From the IMG/VR virus record IMGVR_UViG_3300005367_000008, positions 1 to 28,670 of that record: 28,670 nucleotides of DNA; one strand, given 5' to 3'. The notes under the pieces were generated by a model. That model made no database searches. It saw only the letters and a program-made list of their open reading frames with translations, and was not told the DNA's origin. The translations under genes were made by a program, and so were the position numbers. Source of the DNA: a virus. Shown here piece by piece: positions 7,332 through 15,000 of this stretch (position 1 is its first letter; each line of letters starts with the position of its first letter).

Positions 7332-7349
7332 GCGCGACGGGAGGAAACT

Positions 7350-7748
7350 GTGTCGCTCAACCTTGTTCAAGCCGGCGAATTGGTCGGCCGGTCGAAGTCG
7401 GCTATCCTGAAAGCTATACGGCGCGGCGACATCTCGGCGAGCCGAGACGCCGTCACCAACGCCTGGCTGATCGAGCCGGCCGAGCTGACGCGGGTTTACC
7501 AGCCGCGCACTTCCGCAGAAAAAGACGAGGCGGGAAACCGCAATTCCGCACTGGAAACCGTCTTATTGGCCGAGGTGCGCGCCCGGTTGGCCGAGGTGCA
7601 GTCGGTCGTACGCGACCTGCAACAGCGGCTGACCGAATCGGATCGAGAGCGGACCCGGCTGACGGTCTTACTGACCGATCAGCGGTCTAGCAGTCGGCGA
7701 GGTCCTTGGTCATGGCCCTGGCCAACGCGCCGATCGCTTCGAGGGTAG
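7350..7748 (+). CDS. HTH (excisionase/MerR-like) protein with C-terminal coiled coil
   Basis: A 132-residue protein from GTG 7350, preceded by CGGGAGG at good spacing; the in-frame extension back to 7167 overlaps the previous gene and looks non-coding. Residues 1-45 form a compact HTH: LVQAGELVGRSKSAILKAIR then RGDISASRDAVTNAWLIEPA and ELTRVY. Such domains occur in excisionases and in small plasmid/phage DNA-binding proteins. Residues ~65-110 are Glu/Arg/Leu-rich with heptad spacing (coiled coil), and the end is Arg/Trp-rich (RRGPWSWPWP). It likely dimerises and binds DNA, perhaps as a regulator. The last 62 bases overlap the convergent gene at 7687, so the two 3' ends share sequence on opposite strands. 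Confidence 0.66.
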   Translation: MSLNLVQAGELVGRSKSAILKAIRRGDISASRDAVTNAWLIEPAELTRVYQPRTSAEKDEAGNRNSALETVLLAEVRARLAEVQSVVRDLQQRLTESDRERTRLTVLLTDQRSSSRRGPWSWPWPTRRSLRG

Positions 7749-7914
7749 ACGCTTGCCCCCAAACGTAAGATGTAAACGCGGCGTCGCTGTCGACGAAGAC
7801 GGCGACGACGAATCGGAGACCGGGATACTCGCCGGCGTCGACCCGGTCGGCAGCGGCGCGCAGGGCGCGCGAGATGTCGTTGCTGACACTGGCGAACTGA
7901 ACGACTTCAGGCAT
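7687..7914 (-). CDS. small protein of unknown function, last gene of leftward cluster
   Basis: A 75-residue protein; I choose the start MPEVVQFASV (ATG 7914), which overlaps the upstream stop by 8 bases, rather than the far-upstream start at 7998 that adds a Trp/Arg-rich non-coding-looking extension. It has an amphipathic helix (SRALRAAADRVDAG), a beta-like core FVVAVFVDSD and a second helix ending LARAMTKDLADC. An alpha-beta fold is likely, with no recognisable motif. It is the terminal gene of the leftward unit and collides tail-to-tail with the HTH gene. Confidence 0.6.
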   Translation of the reverse strand: MPEVVQFASVSNDISRALRAAADRVDAGEYPGLRFVVAVFVDSDAAFTSYVWGQASTLEAIGALARAMTKDLADC

Positions 7915-8140
7915 CCGCCTCGACCACTTCCTCAAACCATTCCTTGGCGTCGATTTGCGCCACGACCAGGGGCAGGTTGAGGTAGGCGCAAGCGTCATCG
8001 CCTAGAGCGACGATGCCCTCGATTCGGTCGGTGCCGCCGCGCTCCAACGGGGCGCGGCAGAACTCCGTGCCGGCCGGCACCACGATGTCCTGGGTCGATT
8101 TGAAAACCCGGTCAGGCTTTTTTGTGTAGTCCTTGGCCAT
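7907..8140 (-). CDS. small soluble phage protein, unknown function
   Basis: A 77-residue acidic protein from ATG 8140. It begins in the last 29 bases of the zinc-ribbon gene and ends overlapping the next start, so it is tightly packed in the leftward accessory cluster. The sequence looks beta-rich (DIVVPAGTEF, GIVALGDDACAYLNLP) with an acidic helix at the end (EWFEEVVEADA). No known motif. Continuous gene overlap on one strand argues that it is real. Confidence 0.58.
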   Translation of the reverse strand: MAKDYTKKPDRVFKSTQDIVVPAGTEFCRAPLERGGTDRIEGIVALGDDACAYLNLPLVVAQIDAKEWFEEVVEADA

Positions 8141-8474
8141 TCTGGTCCTTGAGGATGGGGGTAAGATCGCCGATCACCCGCAGCGCGGGGTGCACCTGGA
8201 CGGGCGCCTCGTTAACGCAGTCGCCGCTACAGCAGTGGTCGAAGCCGGTGCCGCCGCAGACTTCACAGGGGTAAGGGTATAACTCGTTGCCAGGGTAGGA
8301 GCGGCGCAACACCTTGCCGGTGCCTAGGCACGATTCGCACCTCATCGCGACCAGTCCTCGACCCGGGGGCTCACCCATGATCTCAGCCTCCATCGCCGCG
8401 AGTTGATCCGGCCAGGTTGGCGGGCACCACCAGGAGGGTGTGTCCGAAAGCCGCTCCGTCGCGAACCAGACCAT
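8112..8474 (-). CDS. small DnaJ-type zinc-ribbon protein
   Basis: A 120-residue protein. The frame opens one codon earlier with TTG, but I take the ATG at 8474. The N-terminus is Trp-rich (PSWWCPPTWPDQ). Two CxxCxGxG-type knuckles resemble the DnaJ central zinc domain: C46-ESC-LGTGK and C70-EVC-GGTGF, followed by HCC and C86. No J-domain is present, so it is a free-standing zinc-knuckle protein that may bind protein or nucleic acid. Such small zinc proteins are frequent in phage accessory regions with unassigned roles. It lies 9 bases after the small membrane protein stop. Confidence 0.68.
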   Translation of the reverse strand: MVWFATERLSDTPSWWCPPTWPDQLAAMEAEIMGEPPGRGLVAMRCESCLGTGKVLRRSYPGNELYPYPCEVCGGTGFDHCCSGDCVNEAPVQVHPALRVIGDLTPILKDQNGQGLHKKA

Positions 8475-8483
8475 CAATCGCGG

Positions 8484-8654
8484 TCACCGGATCGGCGCAC
8501 CAAACACCCCCCAGCCCAAGAGACCAATCAGAATGAAAAAGATCAGACTGAACGGCCCATAGGGCTGCAACACGGTCTGGTTGCGCCAGTACCAGCCGCC
8601 GCTAAAGACGAGGCTGATCACAAAGAAAATCCAGAACCATATGGCTGCACTCAT
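8484..8654 (-). CDS. small membrane protein with two TM segments (holin-like?)
   Basis: A 56-residue protein. I start it at ATG 8654, which overlaps the preceding stop as TGATG; the longer frame to 8714 would run out of the coupled arrangement. Two hydrophobic helices are evident: AAIWFWIFFVISLVF (residues ~3-18) and FSLIFFILIGLLGWGVF (~35-51), separated by a short loop with RNQTVLQPYGP. Size and topology fit class II holins, but no lysis partner is adjacent and the region is otherwise uncharacterised, so holin is only a possibility. It is co-translated with the one-TM protein immediately upstream. Confidence 0.6.
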   Translation of the reverse strand: MSAAIWFWIFFVISLVFSGGWYWRNQTVLQPYGPFSLIFFILIGLLGWGVFGAPIR

Positions 8655-8791
8655 CACGACCCCCAATAAGCCAGCGTCGCCAGGGCCGCGACCAGAACGA
8701 TCATCCAGGCCCAAATCTCAATGAGGACGCCACGGTCAGGGCTGGGCGGGTGCAGGCTGCCGGCGACGATCAACCGTTCGACCTTGGGCAT
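8654..8791 (-). CDS. tiny single-TM membrane protein, 45 aa
   Basis: A short frame from ATG 8791 to TGA at 8654-8656, with GGAGGGG just upstream of the start. The N-terminal ~25 residues are soluble (MPKVERLIVAGSLHPPSP) and the C-terminal half is one membrane helix (IWAWMIVLVAALATLAYWGS). Its stop shares a base with the next start (TGATG), so the two membrane proteins are translationally coupled. Strong Shine-Dalgarno and coupling make translation likely despite the small size. Function unknown; a two-component membrane pair such as holin/antiholin is one inference. Confidence 0.58.
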   Translation of the reverse strand: MPKVERLIVAGSLHPPSPDRGVLIEIWAWMIVLVAALATLAYWGS

Positions 8792-8811
8792 CGTGCCCCT
8801 CCATCCGATTC

Positions 8812-8869
8812 GGCGCGGGCAGCCTCACGTCACGAGGTTAAGGGGGTCATCGGACCGGCTGCCCGCGCC
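8812..8869 (-). repeat. 13-bp perfect inverted repeat in leader of the membrane-protein pair
   Basis: GGCGCGGGCAGCC (8812-8824) and GGCTGCCCGCGCC (8857-8869) are perfectly complementary with a 32-base spacer. On the minus strand it sits between the dyad at 8887-8908 and the start at 8791. No T-tract follows on either side, so an intrinsic terminator is unlikely. An RNA processing site or a translational control element is more plausible. Confidence 0.6.
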
Positions 8870-8886
8870 TCCCCCTCGGGGTTCTT

Positions 8887-8908
8887 AAAATATAGGAACA
8901 CTATAATA
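8887..8908. promoter_or_regulatory. dyad AAAATATAG-GAACA-CTATAATA, promoter/operator candidate
   Basis: TATAG (8891-8895) and CTATA (8901-8905) form a dyad with a 5-base spacer, in an AT-rich island at the end of the 63-aa gene. It shares AAAATATAG and CTATAA with the site at 2505. A perfect TATAAT lies on the plus strand at 8902-8907 without a good -35; leftward use would suit the accessory genes below. Direction and function are unresolved. Confidence 0.4.
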
Positions 8909-9092
8909 CCCGGCGTTTGGGTTTGGCGAGGCGGAAAAAATTCTTCGGGTCCATCTCGGCCGCCAGCATCGCCGCCGCCAGCTCCTCGCAGTAAATCTCG
9001 TTGCGCAGCTGGTCCCGCTCGTCGAGGTCGAACAGGTCCAGCTCGGGCGGCGAGACGTCTACTACCGGTAGTATCGTGCGGTGCTGCCTCAC
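8901..9092 (-). CDS. small acidic protein following the giant virion gene
   Basis: A 63-residue protein with a GTG start at 9092 that overlaps the stop of the 2361-residue gene (GTGA), so it is translationally coupled. Starts MRQHRTILPVVDVSPPE and contains an acidic helix (ELDLFDLDERDQLRNEIYCE) before a basic end (FRLAKPKRRVL). No family recognised. Its first codons contain an exact copy of the TACTAC palindrome, here read in a different frame (ILPVV) from the other copies. The stop lies inside the AT-rich dyad at 8887-8908. Confidence 0.6.
   Translation of the reverse strand: MRQHRTILPVVDVSPPELDLFDLDERDQLRNEIYCEELAAAMLAAEMDPKNFFRLAKPKRRVL
9060..9073. repeat. TACTAC-CG-GTAGTA palindrome, copy 2
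   Basis: Exact 14-bp palindrome within the 63-aa gene. It is read here as ILPVV, a different frame from the four other exact copies (TTGS/TTRS), so the constraint is on DNA rather than on protein. Confidence 0.8.
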
Positions 9093-12000
9093 GGCCGGGC
9101 GAACCGCGTCAGCTCGAACTCCGTCGCCTGCTGGCGGCGAGGCACCCGCATCCCATAGAGGTCGGGCTGCGCATTGCTCCGCGCCTGTTCCTTGAACCGC
9201 CGCTGGATTTCCTGCCCGGTGATCTGGTCAGCCGGCGCCACGCTTTTGTTGTAGCGAGTGATCTCAGCGAGGGCCTGCTTGTCGCCTTTGCTCTGCACCA
9301 GTTTGTCGAGAAGGTGCCCGTGGGAGTCCTCGCGGGTCTTCTCGGACAGGTCGATGACGGCGCGGGATTGCTGTGCATCGCTCACCCGCGACGGGTTGAA
9401 CCCGATGCCTTTAGCGAGAAGGTCGAAGGTGGTGAACCGATCGGCCGGTACGATAGTCCGGTCGCCCTTGGCCGTCTTCAACCCCTCGGTGCCCAGCTTA
9501 TATGCCCTGAACGGGTCCTCCAGGATGCGCGGCAACAACGTGGCGAAGGTTTCCCACCTGGTGTCGCCTTGCAGAAGTTTGGTGCCGGTCTCGGCCATCT
9601 TCTCGACCACGTCGCCGGCGGCGCCGGTCAGCACCTTCGCCGCGAACTCCGTGTACCCAGCGACGTCGTATTTCCGTATCTCCGGTACGCCCCCGAGGTT
9701 ACTAAACCGCAGGGACGCGCTCGTATTGATACCGGCTGCTGCCGGTAGCCCGTACTGGTAGACATCCGCGACGGTCTTGCCGAAGATGCTGTGAACATAG
9801 TTACGCGACCAGGTCTCCCACTCGCGGTTGGTGTGCGGCCGGTCGCTGCCGGTCATGTAGTCGTACATACCCATCACGGCCATCATCGGCACCCCGCCAA
9901 ACAGGGTCGAGCCGATGCCACCCCACAACAGCGCGTGGCTGGAGTGGAGCAGGGCCAGGGTCTTCAGGGCTTCGCGGCGCTCGGCGGGAGACCCCTTGCG
10001 GTACGCGTCCGCGATCAGGTTCCCCTGCACCCCGTAAGAGTGCATCCCGAACGACTTGAACTGTGTGACGAGCGAGCCGAACTGGCCGAAAGCCCCTTGC
10101 CGGGTCGTCAGGCGCGGGCGGTTATAGAAATTCCAGTCCGGCAGCGACTTACGGGCGACGTTTTTGGCGTAGGCCAGCGCCCCGGTAACATCGCCGCCGT
10201 TGCGCGCCAGCTCCAAGACGAACGCCGCCTTGCCGGTCCCCACCCGCATCGCACTTTCAAGCGCGTGCTCGCCGGCGCCGAAGATATCCAAGCCGCGAGC
10301 GATATAGTTGAAGCGGCCATTGGCGCCCAGCCAGCCGTCCGGCCCGGCCATACGCCGCACCTCGCTCATGTGCGTCTGATTGATGATGTTGGACCGGTTG
10401 AAATCGTCGATCAGCAGGTCGACGTGCTCGGGTCGTATGTCGCCAGCTTGCTTTAAGCGGGCACGGTATAGTTCCGATGTCATCCAGTTCGCGGCTTTTA
10501 GCTCGCGATGGTAGACCGCCATCGCGTTGCGCCCGGCGGCTCTGCCCGCCGTGCCGGTGAGCTGCGCGTAGGCTTTGGTCAGCGCCACTGTGGATGCGAC
10601 CGCGCCGTGGCGGCCGCCGATCATGCTCAAGGCGAAGGCGTGCGTGCCGGCGAGCGTCATAAACAAATGCGCCGGCCGGACCAAGGCGTCGAGGACGGTT
10701 ATGGTCGTCAGCGCCCGGACGCCACGCCCCATCTGGTCGGCCGAGTTGTCGCCGTCGAGGGAGGTTAGCCGCCGGCGCATCTCCGCGACGCCGGCCTGCG
10801 CGATAGCCACCTGGGCGGCGCTGGCCTGCGGCAGCGGGCGGCCGTCCTTGTCCAGGTTCGGCCCTTGCCCCGGCTGGTGCAGCATCCGAGCTTCCTTGTC
10901 GGCCTGGAAGTACGTCCGCATGACCTCGCCCTGGTGCGCCAGATGGCCCATGCGGGACGTATGCGCCATAAAATTCATCATCAGGTTGCGCGCCTGCTCG
11001 TTCGACGCGCCCGCGATGTATTCGCGTTTCATCGAGTGCGACGCCAGCCGCATCCCCTGCTGAATCAACTGGCCGGCATAAAGCTCGCGCAACGCCAAGG
11101 CGCGTTCCCCAGTAACCCCGGCTTTCTCCATCGCCCGGTCGAACGTGCCCAGCGCCTGGTCCGGCACCATCATCTGACGGAAGTTTTGGTCAGACTTAAC
11201 AAACACCTGCGACACGTCATTGCGGTCCTGCTCCAGCTTCGCCTTGAACTCCTTGGCGGCTGACGGTTTCTCGAACATCTGCACGACGTAGTCGGGCTTA
11301 CCCACCTGACCGGCGGATACCACGTACTCGCCGAACCGGTTCAGGGGGGCGTAGTTGCCCTTAACGAACCCGCCGCGTTCCGACTCGGCTAGGTGCGTAA
11401 TTAAGTCGCCGCTATTGGCCCAGCGCGGGCCTATGCGCTGCGCCAGCGCCGACCTGTCGGCCATGTCGATGATATTCGCGATGCCGCCGACGGTGCTCAT
11501 GTGAGCCACAATGTCGTCGTGCTGGGCAGGGGTAAAATCGGGGAAGGCCGCCTCGGAGATTTGCCTCACCCTTGCCGCGCGCTCGGCCCGGTCCCGTTCG
11601 GTGTAAACCTGAAAGGCTTCCCGGACTGCCTGTCTGGCTGACGGGTCGAGAGCAGCAAATCTGTCTTTCAGGTCGGCGAGCACCGCCGGAGCAACGTGGG
11701 AGTTGTCGGCTTTCGGATCGAGGAGGTCGGCTTTGGCGAAAGTAATGTCGGTCATCAATTCTTGGGCCGCCTCGCCATCCGGGCCAAACTTCAGCTGGTT
11801 GACCAGACGGTCCGTCTTGTCGGCGTGCGGCTCAACGATGGCGCGGCCGTCCTCCGTGTAGGTCGTGTAGTCGCGCACTCGTTCCTGAGTAATCGTATTG
11901 CCGATGCGCTCCCAGGCTTCACGATGGGCGGTTACCGACGGGACGTAGGGCTTGATAAAATCGACGTTGGCGTCCTGCGTCGCGGCATGGAAGGCGCCGC

Positions 12001-15000
12001 GTAATGTCCGACGGCCGGCTGGGCTACCGACATTAGAAAGTATCTCGCGACCGGCTTTACGAAGGTTCTCCAGGCTGAGCGCGGTGCGCTCGGCGATCGG
12101 CGTGTTCAAGACCTCGCGATTGGCCTTCAGCGTCTCGGCCCGCGCCTTGACCACCTCGGCACGATAATTCCCGCCCATCTCGGTGATGTCGGCCAGCGGC
12201 CGGAAGATGTGGTCAAGGATCGAGTCGTTGCCGGGCAGCCCGAATATCTGGCGGATCGTGCGCTTGAAGGCGTCCCATAGCGACGACACCCCACGCGACC
12301 CCAGCCCGACGCTGTCGAGCATCGCCTTCAGCTGCGGGCTGGCCTTGGTCTGCGACAGGACCCGCTGGACCGCCGGATCAGTGAAGACCTGGGTGATAAT
12401 CTCGTGCGGCGCCCCGCCGGCGTACTCGCGCGTCGCGTACCCGGTCGACCGCCGCTCCATCTCGGTCATCGAGATACCGTGGTCGTTGACCACCCGGTAA
12501 ATCTCGTCGGAGATCGCGCGCAGCGCCGTCTTGTGCGCCACCTCGCGGGTCGAGAGGCCCGCTTCCGGCGTCGTGAACAGGCGATGGACGTAGTCGACTG
12601 TCGCACCGTGCAGACCTTCGTGCAGTAGCGTCGTCACGGCGCCCAATGAAGGTCTGTCGCGCAGCGCCTTGGCATTGAGTTCGAGGGCGCCGGTCGTAGG
12701 GTTGTACTTACCCAGTACACGATCCCCGAGGTCCTTATTCACGACCTCCAGGTTGGGCAGTATTCGCTTCAGGATCTGAGCCAGCGCGACGTGCTGCGGC
12801 ACCAGCGCCCGCGACAGCTGGCTGTTGATGATATCGTCGAGATAGCCGTGCAGCTTACCGCCGGCGCCTTCAAGCCGGCGCATCAGCGGCTCGTTGACCT
12901 CGGGTCGCGCCGCCTTGTACGTCGCCGCCTGACCGGCACGGTCAGGCGATCGCGACTCCGGGCTGGGAGGGCCGCCGCCTTCCAGCTCGTTCAGTATCGC
13001 TTGGTGCTCAGCCCGGCGGGCCTTGACGTTCTGTTCGTGGGCCAGGAGGGCGTCGAGCTGCTTCGTCGCGGCCGCCAGCGTGGCCCTGACATTGGGGGTG
13101 ATCTTGCCCTTGGCCTGCTCGGCGATCCCCGCCAGCGTCGCCTTCAGCTCCGTCTCGATGCTCGGGTCGTCGGCCCGCTTCAAGGCGTCGCGAATGTATG
13201 ACGCCAGGTCGCGATGCTGCCTCGGGGCGCCGGGGCCACGGCCCGGCTCACCGACTTCCTTCTGGACGCCATAGGCTTCGTGCGCCTGGGCCACCGACAT
13301 CTCGCGGTTGAGGACTTTATCGACCAGGTACGGCGCGATCCGGTCCGAGACATTGGTCCCGACTGGCGCCCGCTCGCCGGGCAGCGGCTGCGGCGTGCCG
13401 CGCGCCATGCCCTTGCCCGACAGCTTGTCCATCTCTTTGACGGCGCCGCGCGACACCGGGGTAGAAGTGGACTTACCTGGCGTCCTGGCCGATTCAGTCG
13501 GACGACTTGTTACATCCGCCGCCTCGCCGGGGGTGACGTAAGGCTTACTACGCGTAGTAGGGGCTACTTTCTCAGTACGCCCTGTTACCTCGACAATCCG
13601 ATTGCCGGCGTGCTGACCGCTATAGGCTTCAGCCGCCCCGGGTACGTCCTTGACCGGCCCCCACATCTCGACTGGGTGCTTACCGACCCCCGGCTCGGTC
13701 GTGTACGGGATGTCGCGGTTATTGGCGTGGGTGCCCCACTTAGCGTCCGGGCTGGTCTTCCAGGCTAAGGTCGCCTTGCCGTTGTCGAGCACCAGCCGAT
13801 GCCCGAAAGCGCCAGATACCCCGGCACCCGATAGGTTAGCCGCCTCGGCATGGCTGTTGACGTAGATCGTCTTAGCACTGCGCGGCTTAAGCCCGACATC
13901 CTCGGCGCCGTGCTCGGGGTGGAGCGACTTGTTGCGGGTCGTCGTGCCGTCGTCATGCACCTCGTAGGTGCTACCGCGCTCGGTGCGGAAGGATGTGGGG
14001 CTTTTTTGCGAACGATCTGACTCAGCACTTGTTACAGTGTTGGTCTTAGCCTGGGCCGCCGCCTCGGCGTCGGCTGCGATCTTCGCTTTGACCGCCTCGG
14101 CGGCGGCCTTCTTATCGGCGCGGGTCGCGGCCGCCTTGGCTTTGACCTCCTCGGCCTTGGTGAGAGGCGGCGCCTCCGCTACCGTTTGTGCTGGTGTCTC
14201 AGGCACCGTATCGCGACCAACTCGCGCCGCCGGCTCTGTTCCCGCAGCTGCCGGCGGCGCTTCTTGTACAGGTTCTATATTCTCGGGTTGGTAAGGCTCG
14301 CCGTTGCGCGCCCGCGCATCCGCTAGGGCTTCCTCGGGGCTAGCCCCTTTCCCAATAACGTCGCCGCCGGCGTTCTTGGCGACAGACCTGGATGCGTCGA
14401 GATCGTCCGGCTCGACATGTGTCGGCGTGCCAACCGTAAAATCCTCCGGCCGCGTCGGTCGCTGCTCTACCGGGCGCTCGGTCGGGGGGAACGGCTGCGG
14501 CCGGGGCGGTGGCACGGGTTCGCTCGACGGCGCGGGCGGGGGCGAGGGCTCCTCGCGGCCGCTCCGGCTGAAATCTTCGGGGTTAGTTACCGACGCTCTA
14601 AGCCCGGTCGGGCTGGGGCGCAGCGGCACTCGCGGCAACGGTGCCGCCGGTCCGAGATTGGTCTGCGCTGCCATATCGTCGGGCACGATATCCTCACCCA
14701 CCACGGGGGCAGCGCGCGGCGGCGGCGCACTATCCCGAGGCGGCGGACCCGAGGTTTCGCCCATCGACGGCGCCGTCGGGTCGCCGCGCAGGTTGGTCTC
14801 TACACCCATCGTATCGGGTATCGGCGGCAGGGGTACGTCCGGCGGTGGCCGGTTTGGCGGCGGCGGCAGGTTGTCCTGCGGCGGCGGCAAATTATCTTGC
14901 GGCGGGGGCAGGTTGTCCTGCGGCGGCGGCAGGTTGTCCTGCGGTGGCGGCACGTTGTCGCGAGGTGGCGGCAGGTTGTCGGTCGGCAATGGCAACTCGC

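Noticed and set aside
7167-7349. N-terminal extension of the second HTH protein to 7167
   Set aside because: It overlaps the preceding gene in another frame and looks non-coding, whereas GTG 7350 has CGGGAGG at good spacing and opens directly into the HTH.
7261-7349. tRNA or attachment-site candidate in the short gap with repeats
   Set aside because: No cloverleaf or CCA-type 3' end can be drawn, and no integrase gene is present in the window.
6792-7370. 192-residue minus-strand open frame opposite the HTH gene
   Set aside because: Arg/Ser/Pro-rich with no domain or ribosome site; the plus-strand frame has a clear HTH, a typical C-terminal tail and a good ribosome site.
8887-8908. Assignment as a definite T7/SP6-class promoter
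   Set aside because: Similarity is partial, orientation would be antisense to the virion genes and no cognate polymerase gene is visible, so I keep it only as a candidate element.
8750-9748. 332-residue plus-strand frame
   Set aside because: Crosses the inverted repeat and runs antisense to two coupled genes; no motif and no ribosome site.
14855-14980. CRISPR-like array
   Set aside because: Units are contiguous 21-bp coding repeats with no spacers; they encode a Pro-rich heptad tract.
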